Positions 8,313-16,241 of a stretch of DNA of 53,044 nt are shown here, in pieces. The notes beneath the pieces were generated by a model that saw only the letters and a list, made by a program, of their open reading frames with translations, did not search any database and was not told the DNA's origin. The stretch spans positions 1 through 53,044 of the forward strand of contig MWDO01000017.1 of NCBI GenBank assembly GCA_002070605.1, read 5' to 3'. The first letter of the stretch is position 1; each line of letters starts with the position of its first letter. The DNA comes from Spirochaetes bacterium ADurb.Bin133. Its GTDB lineage: Bacteria; Spirochaetota; GWE2-31-10; MWDO01. The position numbers were made by a program, and so were the translations under genes.

Positions 8313-9560
8313 TTATCTTTCAAAAGTTGGAAAAACAATAGCGTAAATTGAGTTTATATACGGCGAGACTTCTTTTTTGTAAGTATCGTTAGGAGTAAGC
8401 AAATAAAGCAACGACATATTATACTCGCCGAAGAAATATTTTATAACGCCGATATAGTAGAGAACTCTTATTTTCAGACCGCTTGCAAGTTTTTCGGTTA
8501 AAAGGTTTTCAAAAATACTTAAAGATTCGGAATAATTATTTGATCTAAACAGTTTGATAGCGGTTTGATATTCAGATTTAAATTCTTCCGGTTCAAAATA
8601 TTCTTCATTAGACAATAATTTAATAGGAATTTTCTTAAGATTATTTAGCTCGTTTTTTTTACATTTGTTATAAACGTCCAAAAACTTAAGTTTATCGTTT
8701 TCGATAATACCGGCTGTTATATTATTATATTTTATCTTATAAGGAGTTTTAAAAATTCCCGAACCGGTAAAGTTTTCTCCATTCTTAGGATTGGTTGTGA
8801 ACGATAAAAGAGGAAGAGGAACAAAAAAATCGGAAAAGTAAGAATTGTCGCTTTCATTATTTGATTCAATAAAAATCGGAGATACAGTTACGTTTACGTT
8901 AGGAATATAACTTATGTTTTTTTCATTTTCGATAAAAACGCCGTAATAGTAGTCGACGTTTGAAAGGGGAACGTCCGTATAACTATTTAGCGCGCAATCA
9001 ACCGACGCTATTTTTATGGAAGCGTTTTTATCGTCGTCGTTTAAAATCGGTTTGATGTTTCTATAAATGGACGCTTTTTTTAAAGTCGACTTGACGGAAC
9101 TTTTGTACTCCCATTTTAAAACGACATACGACGCAAAAGAGGTTGCCGTTAAACTAGAAATTTTAATTATCTCTTCTTTAACGACTATTGCTGGGGTGTT
9201 GGTAAAATTCCTAAAGTTGTTAAATACTATATCGATTTTTTCGCCGACTTTATCTTGTAAAAATATTGCATAGTAGTAACTTCCTTCTTCCGGCATATCA
9301 ATATAAGACTCCTCTGAATTTGTAAGTTTGGCTATTTGCAGAGCTTTTTCCAGCGCGTATTTATTGCTTATCGCAGATGTGTGTCTGTAAATCAATATAT
9401 TTTTATCTAAAATTTTAGGAAAAATCCATTTAAGCGCAACTTTGCCATTCTCAAAATCCGCAGATATTTTTGATACGCTTGAAGGAATAATATCTTCCCG
9501 ACCTAAAATAGAAAATGCGCTAATAAATAACAGATTTATAGTTATAAATATATATTTCAT
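8313..9560 (-). CDS. Secreted protein with FN3-like repeats and C-terminal TPR-like region
   Basis: A 415-residue protein with a signal peptide (MKYIFITINLLFISAFSILG). Two segments, about residues 28-120 and 135-230, share a fibronectin type III-like layout (W-x-F or W-x-Y strand, then IYR, then SYIDMP or SYTDVP, then YYYAIF or YYYGVF), which suggests tandem FN3 domains. The C-terminal part (YQTAIKLFRSNNYSESLSIFENLL, then RVLYYIGVIKYFFGEYNMSLLYL) has TPR-like spacing. Such proteins are known in spirochaetes, usually of unknown function, as periplasmic or outer-membrane-associated scaffolds. No enzymatic motif is visible. It converges on rnfB. Confidence 0.75.
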   Translation of the reverse strand: MKYIFITINLLFISAFSILGREDIIPSSVSKISADFENGKVALKWIFPKILDKNILIYRHTSAISNKYALEKALQIAKLTNSEESYIDMPEEGSYYYAIFLQDKVGEKIDIVFNNFRNFTNTPAIVVKEEIIKISSLTATSFASYVVLKWEYKSSVKSTLKKASIYRNIKPILNDDDKNASIKIASVDCALNSYTDVPLSNVDYYYGVFIENEKNISYIPNVNVTVSPIFIESNNESDNSYFSDFFVPLPLLSFTTNPKNGENFTGSGIFKTPYKIKYNNITAGIIENDKLKFLDVYNKCKKNELNNLKKIPIKLLSNEEYFEPEEFKSEYQTAIKLFRSNNYSESLSIFENLLTEKLASGLKIRVLYYIGVIKYFFGEYNMSLLYLLTPNDTYKKEVSPYINSIYAIVFPTFER

Positions 9561-9663
9561 ACAATAAATTTCGGAATAAAATATTATATTCTAAAAAATA
9601 ATCTAATTAAATCCTGATTATATCCGAAAATTTATAATAGTAAAGTTAAATTCGGAGAAAAAT

Positions 9664-9846
9664 ATGAACGCGGTAACAATGTCTACTTATAATAGGGTTG
9701 CGCAGATGAATTCTATGATGAATAGGTTTATTAGGGAGGCTTCCGTAGTAAAATCTCAGATGAATTTATCGCTTATTACAAATGTGTCGAATTCAAATAT
9801 CGGCGTATCTACCGGAATTGGTCAAAATATAGATACATACGCATAA
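9664..9846 (+). CDS. Small 60-residue protein of unknown function
   Basis: A 60-residue product rich in Asn, Ser, Met and Thr, without signal peptide, membrane segment or recognisable domain. Support for its being real is contextual: GGAGAAAAAT lies directly before the ATG, TATAAT occurs at 9633-9638 upstream, and a near-perfect intrinsic terminator starts 11 bp after the stop. The unit is therefore a self-contained short transcript. The composition is reminiscent of small structural or assembly peptides, but no family is recognised. Confidence 0.55.
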   Translation: MNAVTMSTYNRVAQMNSMMNRFIREASVVKSQMNLSLITNVSNSNIGVSTGIGQNIDTYA

Positions 9847-9856
9847 AGAAATTGGT

Positions 9857-9890
9857 AAAAAAAGCGGCGCTAAATAGCGCCGCTTTTTTT
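9857..9890 (+). terminator. Intrinsic terminator after the 60-residue gene
   Basis: AGCGGCGCTA, a 2-base loop, TAGCGCCGCT, then seven T. Preceding A residues make it usable in both directions. It is the clearest terminator in the window. Confidence 0.92.
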
Positions 9891-9914
9891 GTATTGATCC
9901 TAAGCGGGTAAGAA

Positions 9915-10139
9915 AATTGGACGCATATGGAGCTGCATACGCCGCGCCGCTTCTCGATAAAAATTTTGACACATATGGAGCTATATGCGCCGCGCCGCGC
10001 TCCGATATAAATTTGACACATATGGAACGGATATGTAATCCGTCAGTTTTTTGGGGTAAGGAAATGGATAACGCGAGTCTGTCTCAAAAAAAATGACACA
10101 TATGAAACAGATATTTTCTATTCCCCAAAAAACTGCGGG
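9915..10139 (+). repeat. CATATG element 3, with three long units (upstream of split chemoreceptor)
   Basis: CATATG cores at 9924, 9972 and 10019 are spaced 48 and 47 bp apart. Each unit contains TTGACACATATGGAGC-type sequence, and the first two also have a GC-rich insert (GCGCCGCGCCGCGCTCC or similar). A fourth core lies at 10099 inside inverted arms CCGTCAGTTTTTTGGGG (about 10040-10056) and CCCCAAAAAACTGCGGG (10123-10139). Confidence 0.82.
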
Positions 10140-10163
10140 ATACAAAATAGACAATAGAAATAT

Positions 10164-10191
10164 TTGACAAAAACTTTGCGTATGGTAGAAT
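10164..10191 (+). promoter_or_regulatory. Sigma-70 promoter of the split chemoreceptor
   Basis: TTGACA (10164-10169), a 16-bp spacer, then TAGAAT (10186-10191), about 70 bp before the GTG start at 10263 and 24 bp after element 3. Confidence 0.65.
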
Positions 10192-10262
10192 ATCAGGTAT
10201 GGCGGTTTTATAGTAGAAAATTTACTATATGAATTTTTTAATTTTTTCAAGGAGGAGAATGC

Positions 10263-10712
10263 GTGAATAAAGTTGAAAAAAATATTGAAAAGGCGTTTAC
10301 CTATGCAAAACAGCCTGAAAAATTTCCGATTTCTTTGTTGTTTTTGGATTTGTTTGGGCATTTGTTTTGGATACCCGGAGCGATAGCTTTAGCATTAATT
10401 TCTACGATTGGTTCGCCTCCGAACTATCTGGTTGCTGCAACCGTAAAAAGCGCGTCTTTTATTGTGGTTACTTGTATACTGGCAATTCTCCCGGTAATAA
10501 AGTATCGCATTTATAGCAGAGTAATAATGAATTGGAAAGAGGATTGGAAAAAAGCGGGAGATGTTGTTGCAAAAATAAAAAGAATGTTCTTAATTCCAAT
10601 TTTTTTATCAATTCTAGCTGTTGTTGCCTTTGCAATTGAGTTAAAGCTTGGATTTGCTGATGTTTTACTTGTTTCTATAATAGTTATTTCTGCGGAAATA
10701 ATTATAGGATAA
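10263..10712 (+). CDS. Methyl-accepting chemotaxis protein, N-terminal part (broken by in-frame TAA)
   Basis: 149 residues from a GTG start behind a strong AAGGAGGAG site. It carries the first membrane spans of a chemoreceptor: LFGHLFWIPGAIALALISTI, ASFIVVTCILAILPVI, and MFLIPIFLSILAVVAFAIEL. It ends at TAA (10710-10712) inside a fourth hydrophobic stretch (LVSIIVISAEIIIG). The downstream open frame is in exactly the same frame and continues that stretch, so the two pieces are one ancestral gene of about 628 codons (10263-12149) interrupted by a single nonsense codon. As it stands the N-terminal fragment would be a membrane stub without signalling domain. Confidence 0.8.
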   Translation: MNKVEKNIEKAFTYAKQPEKFPISLLFLDLFGHLFWIPGAIALALISTIGSPPNYLVAATVKSASFIVVTCILAILPVIKYRIYSRVIMNWKEDWKKAGDVVAKIKRMFLIPIFLSILAVVAFAIELKLGFADVLLVSIIVISAEIIIG

Positions 10713-10721
10713 CCCTTTTGT

Positions 10722-12149
10722 TTGTTGTTTGTTAAAAAAATGGAACAGTTTTGCGCATTTATACCCATTGATGTCGATGCGTCTTTGGGCTCGGCGCGAC
10801 TTTCCATACGCATTTATGCCATCATTATAATGAGCTTGATTTCGGTCTCTGTCGTATCTGTTATACCGTATATCAGTCCTACAAACACGAACAAGACTCC
10901 ACATCAGATTTTTATGATTAACTCGCTTCCTCTTGCGGTAATTTGTTTGTCGATGACCATATTTGCTATCCTTATTTTTGTGTCCCAGCTTTTTGAACAG
11001 ATTGATATGATGGAAAATCGAATGCAAAAATTACAAAAAGGCGATTATAGAGACTTAAAACTTCCCGTAACAACGCGCGATGAATTTGGTAAACTCATAA
11101 CTAATTTTAATCAATTTGCAGACGAGTCGGTAAATATTTTTACTCTTATGTTTGACGCAATGGGTAAATCTCAGGATGTTTCCGATAACCTCATGAAAGG
11201 GACAGGGGAAACAGCATTGAGTATTTTTCAAATCACTGAGAAAATAAACATGATCCACTCTGACGTCGACAGGCAGACGCAAAGTATTTTGCAAACTCAA
11301 ACCACCTTGGAACAGGTTGTAAACAATATTCAAAATCTTGACAGGGGCATTGATACGCATGCGGTTTCTGTAAATGAGTCGGCAAGTTCGGTTGGAGAAA
11401 TGATTGCAAACATCAAGTCGGTTACGAATGTGTTGGAACAAAACTCGCAAAGTATCGCAAATCTTGAAGAAGAGACTAAAAACGCCGGAGATGCAATTTT
11501 AGCGGCGCTTTCAATGACCGATCAAATTGCAACAGCCTCTGATGGGCTTTTAGAGGCGAGCGATGTTATTCAAAACATTGCGAGTCAAACAAACTTGCTG
11601 GCGATGAATGCCGCTATCGAAGCGGCTCATGCGGGCGAGTATGGAAAGGGGTTTGCCGTTGTTGCCGATGAAATTCGAAAACTTGCAGAAGAAGCCGGCG
11701 CTCAAGGGAAGTCTATTTCTCAAGTGCTTGAGTCCTTAAAGGGACAGATTGATCAAGTGCAAAAAGAAAGCGATCGGGTAAAAACTCGCTTTTCACACAT
11801 GTCGGCAATGACAACAACTGTTCGCGAGCAGGAAGCCGTCATAATGAGCGCGATGCATGAGCAATCGGAAGGCAACGCGCAGGTAATGAAAGCTATAAAA
11901 AACATGACCGACGTAACGCAAAAAATAAAAGTCGGCTCGGACGAAATGCTTGCAGGCAGCGAAGTTATCCAGAAGGAAATGATTGCTCTTGGCGAAGTTT
12001 CCGAGAAAATTTTTAAAAATTTGCAACAGATTAATGAAGGCGCGCGGCAGATCAACATAACGACGCAGTCTCTCTCCGAACTCGGCGCAAAGAACAAAGA
12101 AACCCTCGACAACATGGTTGCCAAGACAGAGAGCAGTATAAAAATCTAA
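10722..12149 (+). CDS. Methyl-accepting chemotaxis protein, C-terminal part
   Basis: Up to 475 residues in the same frame as the upstream stub. TTG at 10722 or ATG at 10740 could serve as a restart, but neither has a convincing ribosome-binding site. It contains two membrane spans ([21 protein letters not shown] and [20 protein letters not shown]), a HAMP-like linker ending in [14 protein letters not shown], and a full cytoplasmic signalling hairpin whose tip, [19 protein letters not shown], contacts CheA/CheW. Codon choice in its second half uses more C- and G-ending codons than neighbouring genes, which hints at a different origin. A terminator follows at 12215. Confidence 0.85.
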   Translation: MLFVKKMEQFCAFIPIDVDASLGSARLSIRIYAIIIMSLISVSVVSVIPYISPTNTNKTPHQIFMINSLPLAVICLSMTIFAILIFVSQLFEQIDMMENRMQKLQKGDYRDLKLPVTTRDEFGKLITNFNQFADESVNIFTLMFDAMGKSQDVSDNLMKGTGETALSIFQITEKINMIHSDVDRQTQSILQTQTTLEQVVNNIQNLDRGIDTHAVSVNESASSVGEMIANIKSVTNVLEQNSQSIANLEEETKNAGDAILAALSMTDQIATASDGLLEASDVIQNIASQTNLLAMNAAIEAAHAGEYGKGFAVVADEIRKLAEEAGAQGKSISQVLESLKGQIDQVQKESDRVKTRFSHMSAMTTTVREQEAVIMSAMHEQSEGNAQVMKAIKNMTDVTQKIKVGSDEMLAGSEVIQKEMIALGEVSEKIFKNLQQINEGARQINITTQSLSELGAKNKETLDNMVAKTESSIKI

Positions 12150-12214
12150 TCTAAACAATGGCAACGCGAGTTTTATGCGTTCCGGAAAAAACATTGCATA
12201 CGCGCCGCGCGGCG

Positions 12215-12243
12215 CGAGAGGGGCTAGAAATTAGCCCCTCTCG
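12215..12243. terminator. Hairpin between convergent chemoreceptor and OmpA-like gene
   Basis: CGAGAGGGGCTA, loop GAAAT, TAGCCCCTCTCG: a 12-bp perfect stem followed by a T-rich stretch on the + strand. It sits between two convergent genes and may serve both. Confidence 0.8.
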
Positions 12244-12259
12244 ATTTTGCTTATTTTGC

Positions 12260-14758
12260 TTACTTTGAAAGATAAAATTCTACTCTTCTATTAATCGACA
12301 TCTCTTTTCTCTCTTCGTCTGTAATTTTATCTCTTAAAGGAATAATAGGATTTTCAAAGCCTTTACCGATAGTTTCCATTCTGTTTTTTCCTATACCTTT
12401 TGTTACCAGTTTATCTCTTACGGCAACGGCTCGGTTTTTTGACAGTTCATAAGCCCATTTTACGTCCAGACCCTTTTTATATTCGTTAGCGTATCCCTCT
12501 ATTGATATTTTATATTCCGAATATTTTTTCAGAGCCTTTGCTAATAAATCCAGTATTTCAAGATTTTTTTTATCTTCCGTCATTACCGCCTTTTCAGGTT
12601 TGAAATTTATATTGCTAATTCTTATTTTATATCTTCCGTCTTCAAGTTTTATTACAAGAATATCTACCGATACCGGATCGATTATAGTTTCGCCGACGTT
12701 TCCAACCGTATCTTCCGATATAACTTTAACGGGATAATCCTGAACGCTTTCAACTAGCGCGCCTTTTTTTCCTATACCATTCCAAACGATAGTTTTTGAT
12801 TCCGGAGAACCTTCTCCTTCAAAACTAATAAATTCGGAGCCGGTAATAGGATTTATGATTAACAATTTCCACGATTTAAAACCGGATCTATCAAACGCTT
12901 TAGAGAAGGAAAAAGTTATAGTATCGGCTTCTCCGTCTCCGTCGGGGGAGAATATTTTAAGATCCTTATCGACCGCAACCTCCGGAGGAGTTAGATCGAT
13001 ATGGAAAGGTTGCGACTTAGCGCTCGACGTTGTTCCGTAAAAGAAATTGACGCTTACGACCGAGGTATAAGATCCGTCCGGAGCGCCGGTTTCGTCGGTC
13101 GTTTTTCCATTCCATACGTAATTTATCGGAGAATCTGTACTGTTTGTTTCGAAAACAACGTTATCCGACGAATCGTATATAGATAGTTTCCAATCGGTTG
13201 CGGGATTTTCCGGCAAAGTATCGTAATCAAATAAAAAAGTCATATTATCGTATTTACCGTCGCCGTTTGGGCTGAAGGAGAGCTCGAGAGGGGTAATAGA
13301 TAGTTGGTTTTTTGCGGTATATATAGAGATTTTTTTAGGATCGGAAGTAAATTTATTTCCCGCCAAATCTACGCCGGTTACGTAAAAAAAGTAGTCGCCG
13401 TCTTTCTGAATTGTCCCTTCGTTATCGGTTCCGTCCCACTTTATGTTTTCCGGAAATTCTCTACTCCAGGTATAGGTTCTGATTTTATTTGAATTAGCGT
13501 CGGAAATATATCCGCTCCACCTTGCTTTCTCTTCCGAGGTCGTTTTTTGAGATATTATGACAAAATCTTTAATATTGTTACCGTCCGGACTAAAGACGTT
13601 GTATGATAAAATTATTTCCGAATGAGGCGCGATCGTGTCGATATAAAAATTGTCCGATTCCGCGTTGGATATAGAACCGTTAATAAAAACTACTTCTAGT
13701 TTGGCTTTATAAACGCCGTCGTTCATAATATTTCCGGCGACGTTTGTTCCGTCCCATATTAAGTAATCTTCCGTAAAATTCGAGCCTTCAAAAGTCTTTA
13801 TCTGAGCATTTTCTTGAGAAAATATATCAAACTTCCATTTTTCGACGGAATTTTTATCTTTTAAAGAAATGTCGAATTTTATGGTATCTTTTTCGCCGTC
13901 GCCGTTAGGGGAAAAAGCTCTTTCGCGTAAAAATATAGCCAGCGGATTTTTTTCCGTATCTACTTTTATATTCGGGATTATTTTTTCCCAATAATTACCG
14001 GCTTTGTCGGAACAGTAAATTTTTAAAGAGTAAAATCCGTCTCGAACTATATTATTTGAGTTATCCGTTCCGTCCCATTGAACTTTTTTATTCAATTCGT
14101 TTTTATCGTTAAAAGAGAGAGTTTTTAACCGCTCGTTTTGATTGTCTATAACGTCGATTTTCCACTCCTTGCCTCTCATTTCGTCGTAAGTCGTCTCAAG
14201 ATTATCGGGTTTTACTTTAAAATTAATATAAAGAGAGTCTTTGTTGCCGTCGTTATTTGGAGAGAATATATCGTTTTCAACAGATAATTCGGCATCCGGA
14301 TGGATCGTATCTACGAAAACGTACGCGGGCTTTAATTTTTCCGTATTTAAAATATTTTTCTTATTGTCCATTAAAATAAATCTTATATTGTATTTGCCGT
14401 CGCTTACTTTTTTGGAATTATTATCTCTGCCGTCCCATAAAACGCTTTCGGGAAGTTTTACATAATCGTTTTTTCCAAAAAACAACATTTTTTTCTTTTT
14501 CTCTAAATCTCCCCCTTCGGTTTTAACGTAAACTACCGAGCCTTTTTCATCTAATATTTCCATACTCCAAAAAACTAATATATTATCGGTTTTAACGGAA
14601 GATTGGATAATAAGTTCGTCCATTACCCCGTCGTTATTTGGGCTAATAGCTAGCGCGTTTTGAGAAAATATCATCTCCGGAGGTATTTTTTCTTTACATC
14701 CTGAAATTAATAAAATCATAATGATAACCGGAAGCGTTTTTAAAAATAAAGTTTTCAT
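12260..14758 (-). CDS. OmpA-family lipoprotein with tandem FlgD-type Ig repeats
   Basis: An 832-residue protein starting MKTLFLKTLPVIIMILLISGC, a lipoprotein signal with lipobox Cys at residue 21; AAGGAGCT precedes the ATG. About six repeats follow, each beginning with F/ISPNNDG or FSPNGDG, continuing with a W-x-x-x-I strand and WDGTDNxG, and ending DGxYxxxI: the FlgD Ig-like module also found in Treponema outer-envelope proteins. The last ~120 residues form an OmpA/MotB C-terminal peptidoglycan-binding domain (YKISIEGYANEYKKG, LSKNRAVAVRDKL, SINRRVEFYL). It probably bridges the outer membrane and the cell wall. Aspartate-rich turns (NGDGEKD) could bind calcium, which is inference. Confidence 0.88.
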   Translation of the reverse strand: MKTLFLKTLPVIIMILLISGCKEKIPPEMIFSQNALAISPNNDGVMDELIIQSSVKTDNILVFWSMEILDEKGSVVYVKTEGGDLEKKKKMLFFGKNDYVKLPESVLWDGRDNNSKKVSDGKYNIRFILMDNKKNILNTEKLKPAYVFVDTIHPDAELSVENDIFSPNNDGNKDSLYINFKVKPDNLETTYDEMRGKEWKIDVIDNQNERLKTLSFNDKNELNKKVQWDGTDNSNNIVRDGFYSLKIYCSDKAGNYWEKIIPNIKVDTEKNPLAIFLRERAFSPNGDGEKDTIKFDISLKDKNSVEKWKFDIFSQENAQIKTFEGSNFTEDYLIWDGTNVAGNIMNDGVYKAKLEVVFINGSISNAESDNFYIDTIAPHSEIILSYNVFSPDGNNIKDFVIISQKTTSEEKARWSGYISDANSNKIRTYTWSREFPENIKWDGTDNEGTIQKDGDYFFYVTGVDLAGNKFTSDPKKISIYTAKNQLSITPLELSFSPNGDGKYDNMTFLFDYDTLPENPATDWKLSIYDSSDNVVFETNSTDSPINYVWNGKTTDETGAPDGSYTSVVSVNFFYGTTSSAKSQPFHIDLTPPEVAVDKDLKIFSPDGDGEADTITFSFSKAFDRSGFKSWKLLIINPITGSEFISFEGEGSPESKTIVWNGIGKKGALVESVQDYPVKVISEDTVGNVGETIIDPVSVDILVIKLEDGRYKIRISNINFKPEKAVMTEDKKNLEILDLLAKALKKYSEYKISIEGYANEYKKGLDVKWAYELSKNRAVAVRDKLVTKGIGKNRMETIGKGFENPIIPLRDKITDEERKEMSINRRVEFYLSK

Positions 14759-14849
14759 AATTCAGCTCCTTTTATAAAAAACTAGACCAATTATATTAAC
14801 TTTTTTAAAAAAGGTCTATTTTATTTATTATTTTTACAAAAAAATAAAG

Positions 14850-15629
14850 CTATTTTTGTTTTTCGATAATTTTGGCTTCTTCCCAAAATAAATCCAGTTC
14901 TTCTAAACTGAAATTTGAGAATTCCTTTCCGGATTCTTTTACTCGATTTTCAACAAATTGAAATCTGCTTTTAAATCGGTTGTTAGCTTTTGTTAAAGCG
15001 GAATCAGCTCGTATATTGAAGAATTTACCCAGATTAACGACGGAGAATAACAGATCCCCTATTTCGCTCTCTATTTCGTCGATGTTGTTTTTGACTATAG
15101 CTTCTTTTATTTCAGAATATTCTTCAAGTATCTTATTTAGCGGTCCCTCGTAATTTTTCCAGTCAAATCCGACTTTCGACGCTTCTTTCTGATATTTATA
15201 CGAGGTTAGAAGCGGAGGAAAACTCTTTGGAATTTTATTAAGAATCGAATCTAAATTATTCTTTTTTTCCTTTTGCTTATTTTTATCCCAAATTAATAAA
15301 ACTTCCTCAGCCGAGCCGGCTTTATCGGCGCCAAATACATGAGTATGACGCCTTATTAACTTATCAGATATTCCGTTTAGTACGTCTTCTATTTTGAAAT
15401 TGCCGTTTTCCTCTTCAATTTCAGAATGAAGAAGAACTTGTAAAATAAGATCTCCAAGTTCTTCTTTAAGCTGGTTCGTATCTTCATTTTGTATAGCGTC
15501 GAATACCTCGTAAGACTCTTCGAGCAGATAAGGTAAAAGCGATTTGTGAGTCTGTTCTCTATCCCAAGGACACCCCTCTTTTGATCTAAGTTTGGTTACA
15601 ATATTTTTCAATCTGTCAAATTCTTTCAT
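14850..15629 (-). CDS. mazG: Nucleoside triphosphate pyrophosphohydrolase
   Basis: About 259 residues, starting at the ATG whose complement is at 15627-15629; GAGG precedes it. A longer in-frame start at 15695 would run back towards the tRNA gene and is less likely. Two MazG domains are visible: the first has CPWDREQTHKSLLPYLLEE, the metal-binding EExxE of EESYEVFDA, and EELGDLILQVLLHSE; the second has KILEEYSEIKEAI and EIESEIGDLLFSVVNL. MazG hydrolyses NTPs to NMP and pyrophosphate, cleaning nucleotide pools and modulating (p)ppGpp. It is downstream of tRNA-Val on the same strand but separated by a terminator. Confidence 0.93.
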   Translation of the reverse strand: MKEFDRLKNIVTKLRSKEGCPWDREQTHKSLLPYLLEESYEVFDAIQNEDTNQLKEELGDLILQVLLHSEIEEENGNFKIEDVLNGISDKLIRRHTHVFGADKAGSAEEVLLIWDKNKQKEKKNNLDSILNKIPKSFPPLLTSYKYQKEASKVGFDWKNYEGPLNKILEEYSEIKEAIVKNNIDEIESEIGDLLFSVVNLGKFFNIRADSALTKANNRFKSRFQFVENRVKESGKEFSNFSLEELDLFWEEAKIIEKQK

Positions 15630-15668
15630 TTTTTTTGCCTCGCGTTCGTATAAAAATTTATAAATAAT

Positions 15669-15701
15669 AAAAAAAAGCCATTTTGATCGAGTCAAAATGG
15701 C
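15669..15701 (-). terminator. Intrinsic terminator of tRNA-Val
   Basis: On the minus strand, GCCATTTTGA, loop CTCGA, TCAAAATGGC, then eight T: a perfect 10-bp stem immediately downstream of the tRNA gene and upstream of mazG. Confidence 0.88.
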
Positions 15702-15709
15702 TGATACGT

Positions 15710-15782
15710 TGGGCAGTGCCAGGATCGAACTGACGACATCCTGCTTGTAAGGCAGGCGCTCTCCCAGCTGAGCTAACCGCCC
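15710..15782 (-). tRNA. tRNA-Val (anticodon UAC)
   Basis: 73 nt on the minus strand. Acceptor GGGCGGT pairs with ACTGCCC (one G-U), discriminator A at 15710; CCA is not encoded. The D arm begins TAGCTCAGCTGGGAGAGC, the anticodon stem-loop is CCTGC-CTTACAA-GCAGG with anticodon TAC, and the T arm contains GTTCGATCC. It has its own promoter and terminator and is therefore a single-gene transcription unit. Confidence 0.97.
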
Positions 15783-15791
15783 GATGTTCGG

Positions 15792-15820
15792 TTTATATCA
15801 AAATAGACTTAAAAAGTCAA
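15792..15820 (-). promoter_or_regulatory. Promoter of tRNA-Val
   Basis: On the minus strand TTGACT (15820-15815), a 17-bp spacer, then TATAAA (15797-15792), about 10 bp before the mature tRNA 5' end. Confidence 0.7.
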
Positions 15821-15840
15821 TAAAAAAATATTATTTTTTT

Positions 15841-16111
15841 AGTTTTTTGGGGAGCGGCAACTTTTGAGACAAATGATGCATATGTGTCAAATTTTATCGA
15901 GGAGCGACGCGGCGCGTATAGCTCCATATGCGTCAATTTATTATCAGGAAGCAGCGCGGCGCATACAGCTACAGCTCCATATGTGTCATTTCCTTCCTTG
16001 AACGTTATATGCGTCGATTTTTTTTTGACACATATGGAGCTTTTTTTTCATCGGGGAGCGTCGCGGCGGCGCATATGCGTCGAATTTTCCTTTTTCCCTA
16101 AAAACCGACGG
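15841..16111 (-). repeat. CATATG element 4, largest copy (upstream of glgB)
   Basis: CATATG cores at 15879, 15925, 15978, 16031 and 16072, plus a degenerate one near 16007, lie between a partial left arm AGTTTTTTGGGG (15841) and right arm CCCTAAAAACCGACGG (16096-16111). Most units read as the minus-strand form (CTCCATATGYGTC). Long units (46-53 bp) contain GC-rich stretches such as GGAGCGACGCGGCGCG. TGAGAC at 15865 precedes the first core, as it does at the transposon end near 52295. Confidence 0.82.
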
Positions 16112-16177
16112 CGCTAATTCGTATATTTCATACTTTGTTTGAAAAAAATATTCTTTTTTTAATAAAAAATATTTTTT

Positions 16178-16207
16178 TTTACATTTAATAATTTTTTATG
16201 ATATAAT
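16178..16207 (+). promoter_or_regulatory. Probable promoter of glgB
   Basis: TTTACA (16178-16183), an 18-bp spacer, then TATAAT (16202-16207), 35 bp before the ATG. Confidence 0.6.
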
Positions 16208-16241
16208 GCTTCTATTCAAATTATTATTATGGAGGCAATAG

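Noticed and set aside
10710-10712. Stop-codon reassignment or programmed read-through at the chemoreceptor TAA
   Set aside because: TAA ends many intact genes here (rnfC-region genes, lon, miaA), and no stimulatory structure is evident; a point mutation is simpler.
15884-16117. Open reading frames inside the repeat elements (also 9809-10021 and 35989-36235), which encode similar peptides such as GAYSSICV
   Set aside because: The similar peptides come from the repeated DNA; frames differ between copies, there are no ribosome-binding sites, and units vary in length not divisible by three.
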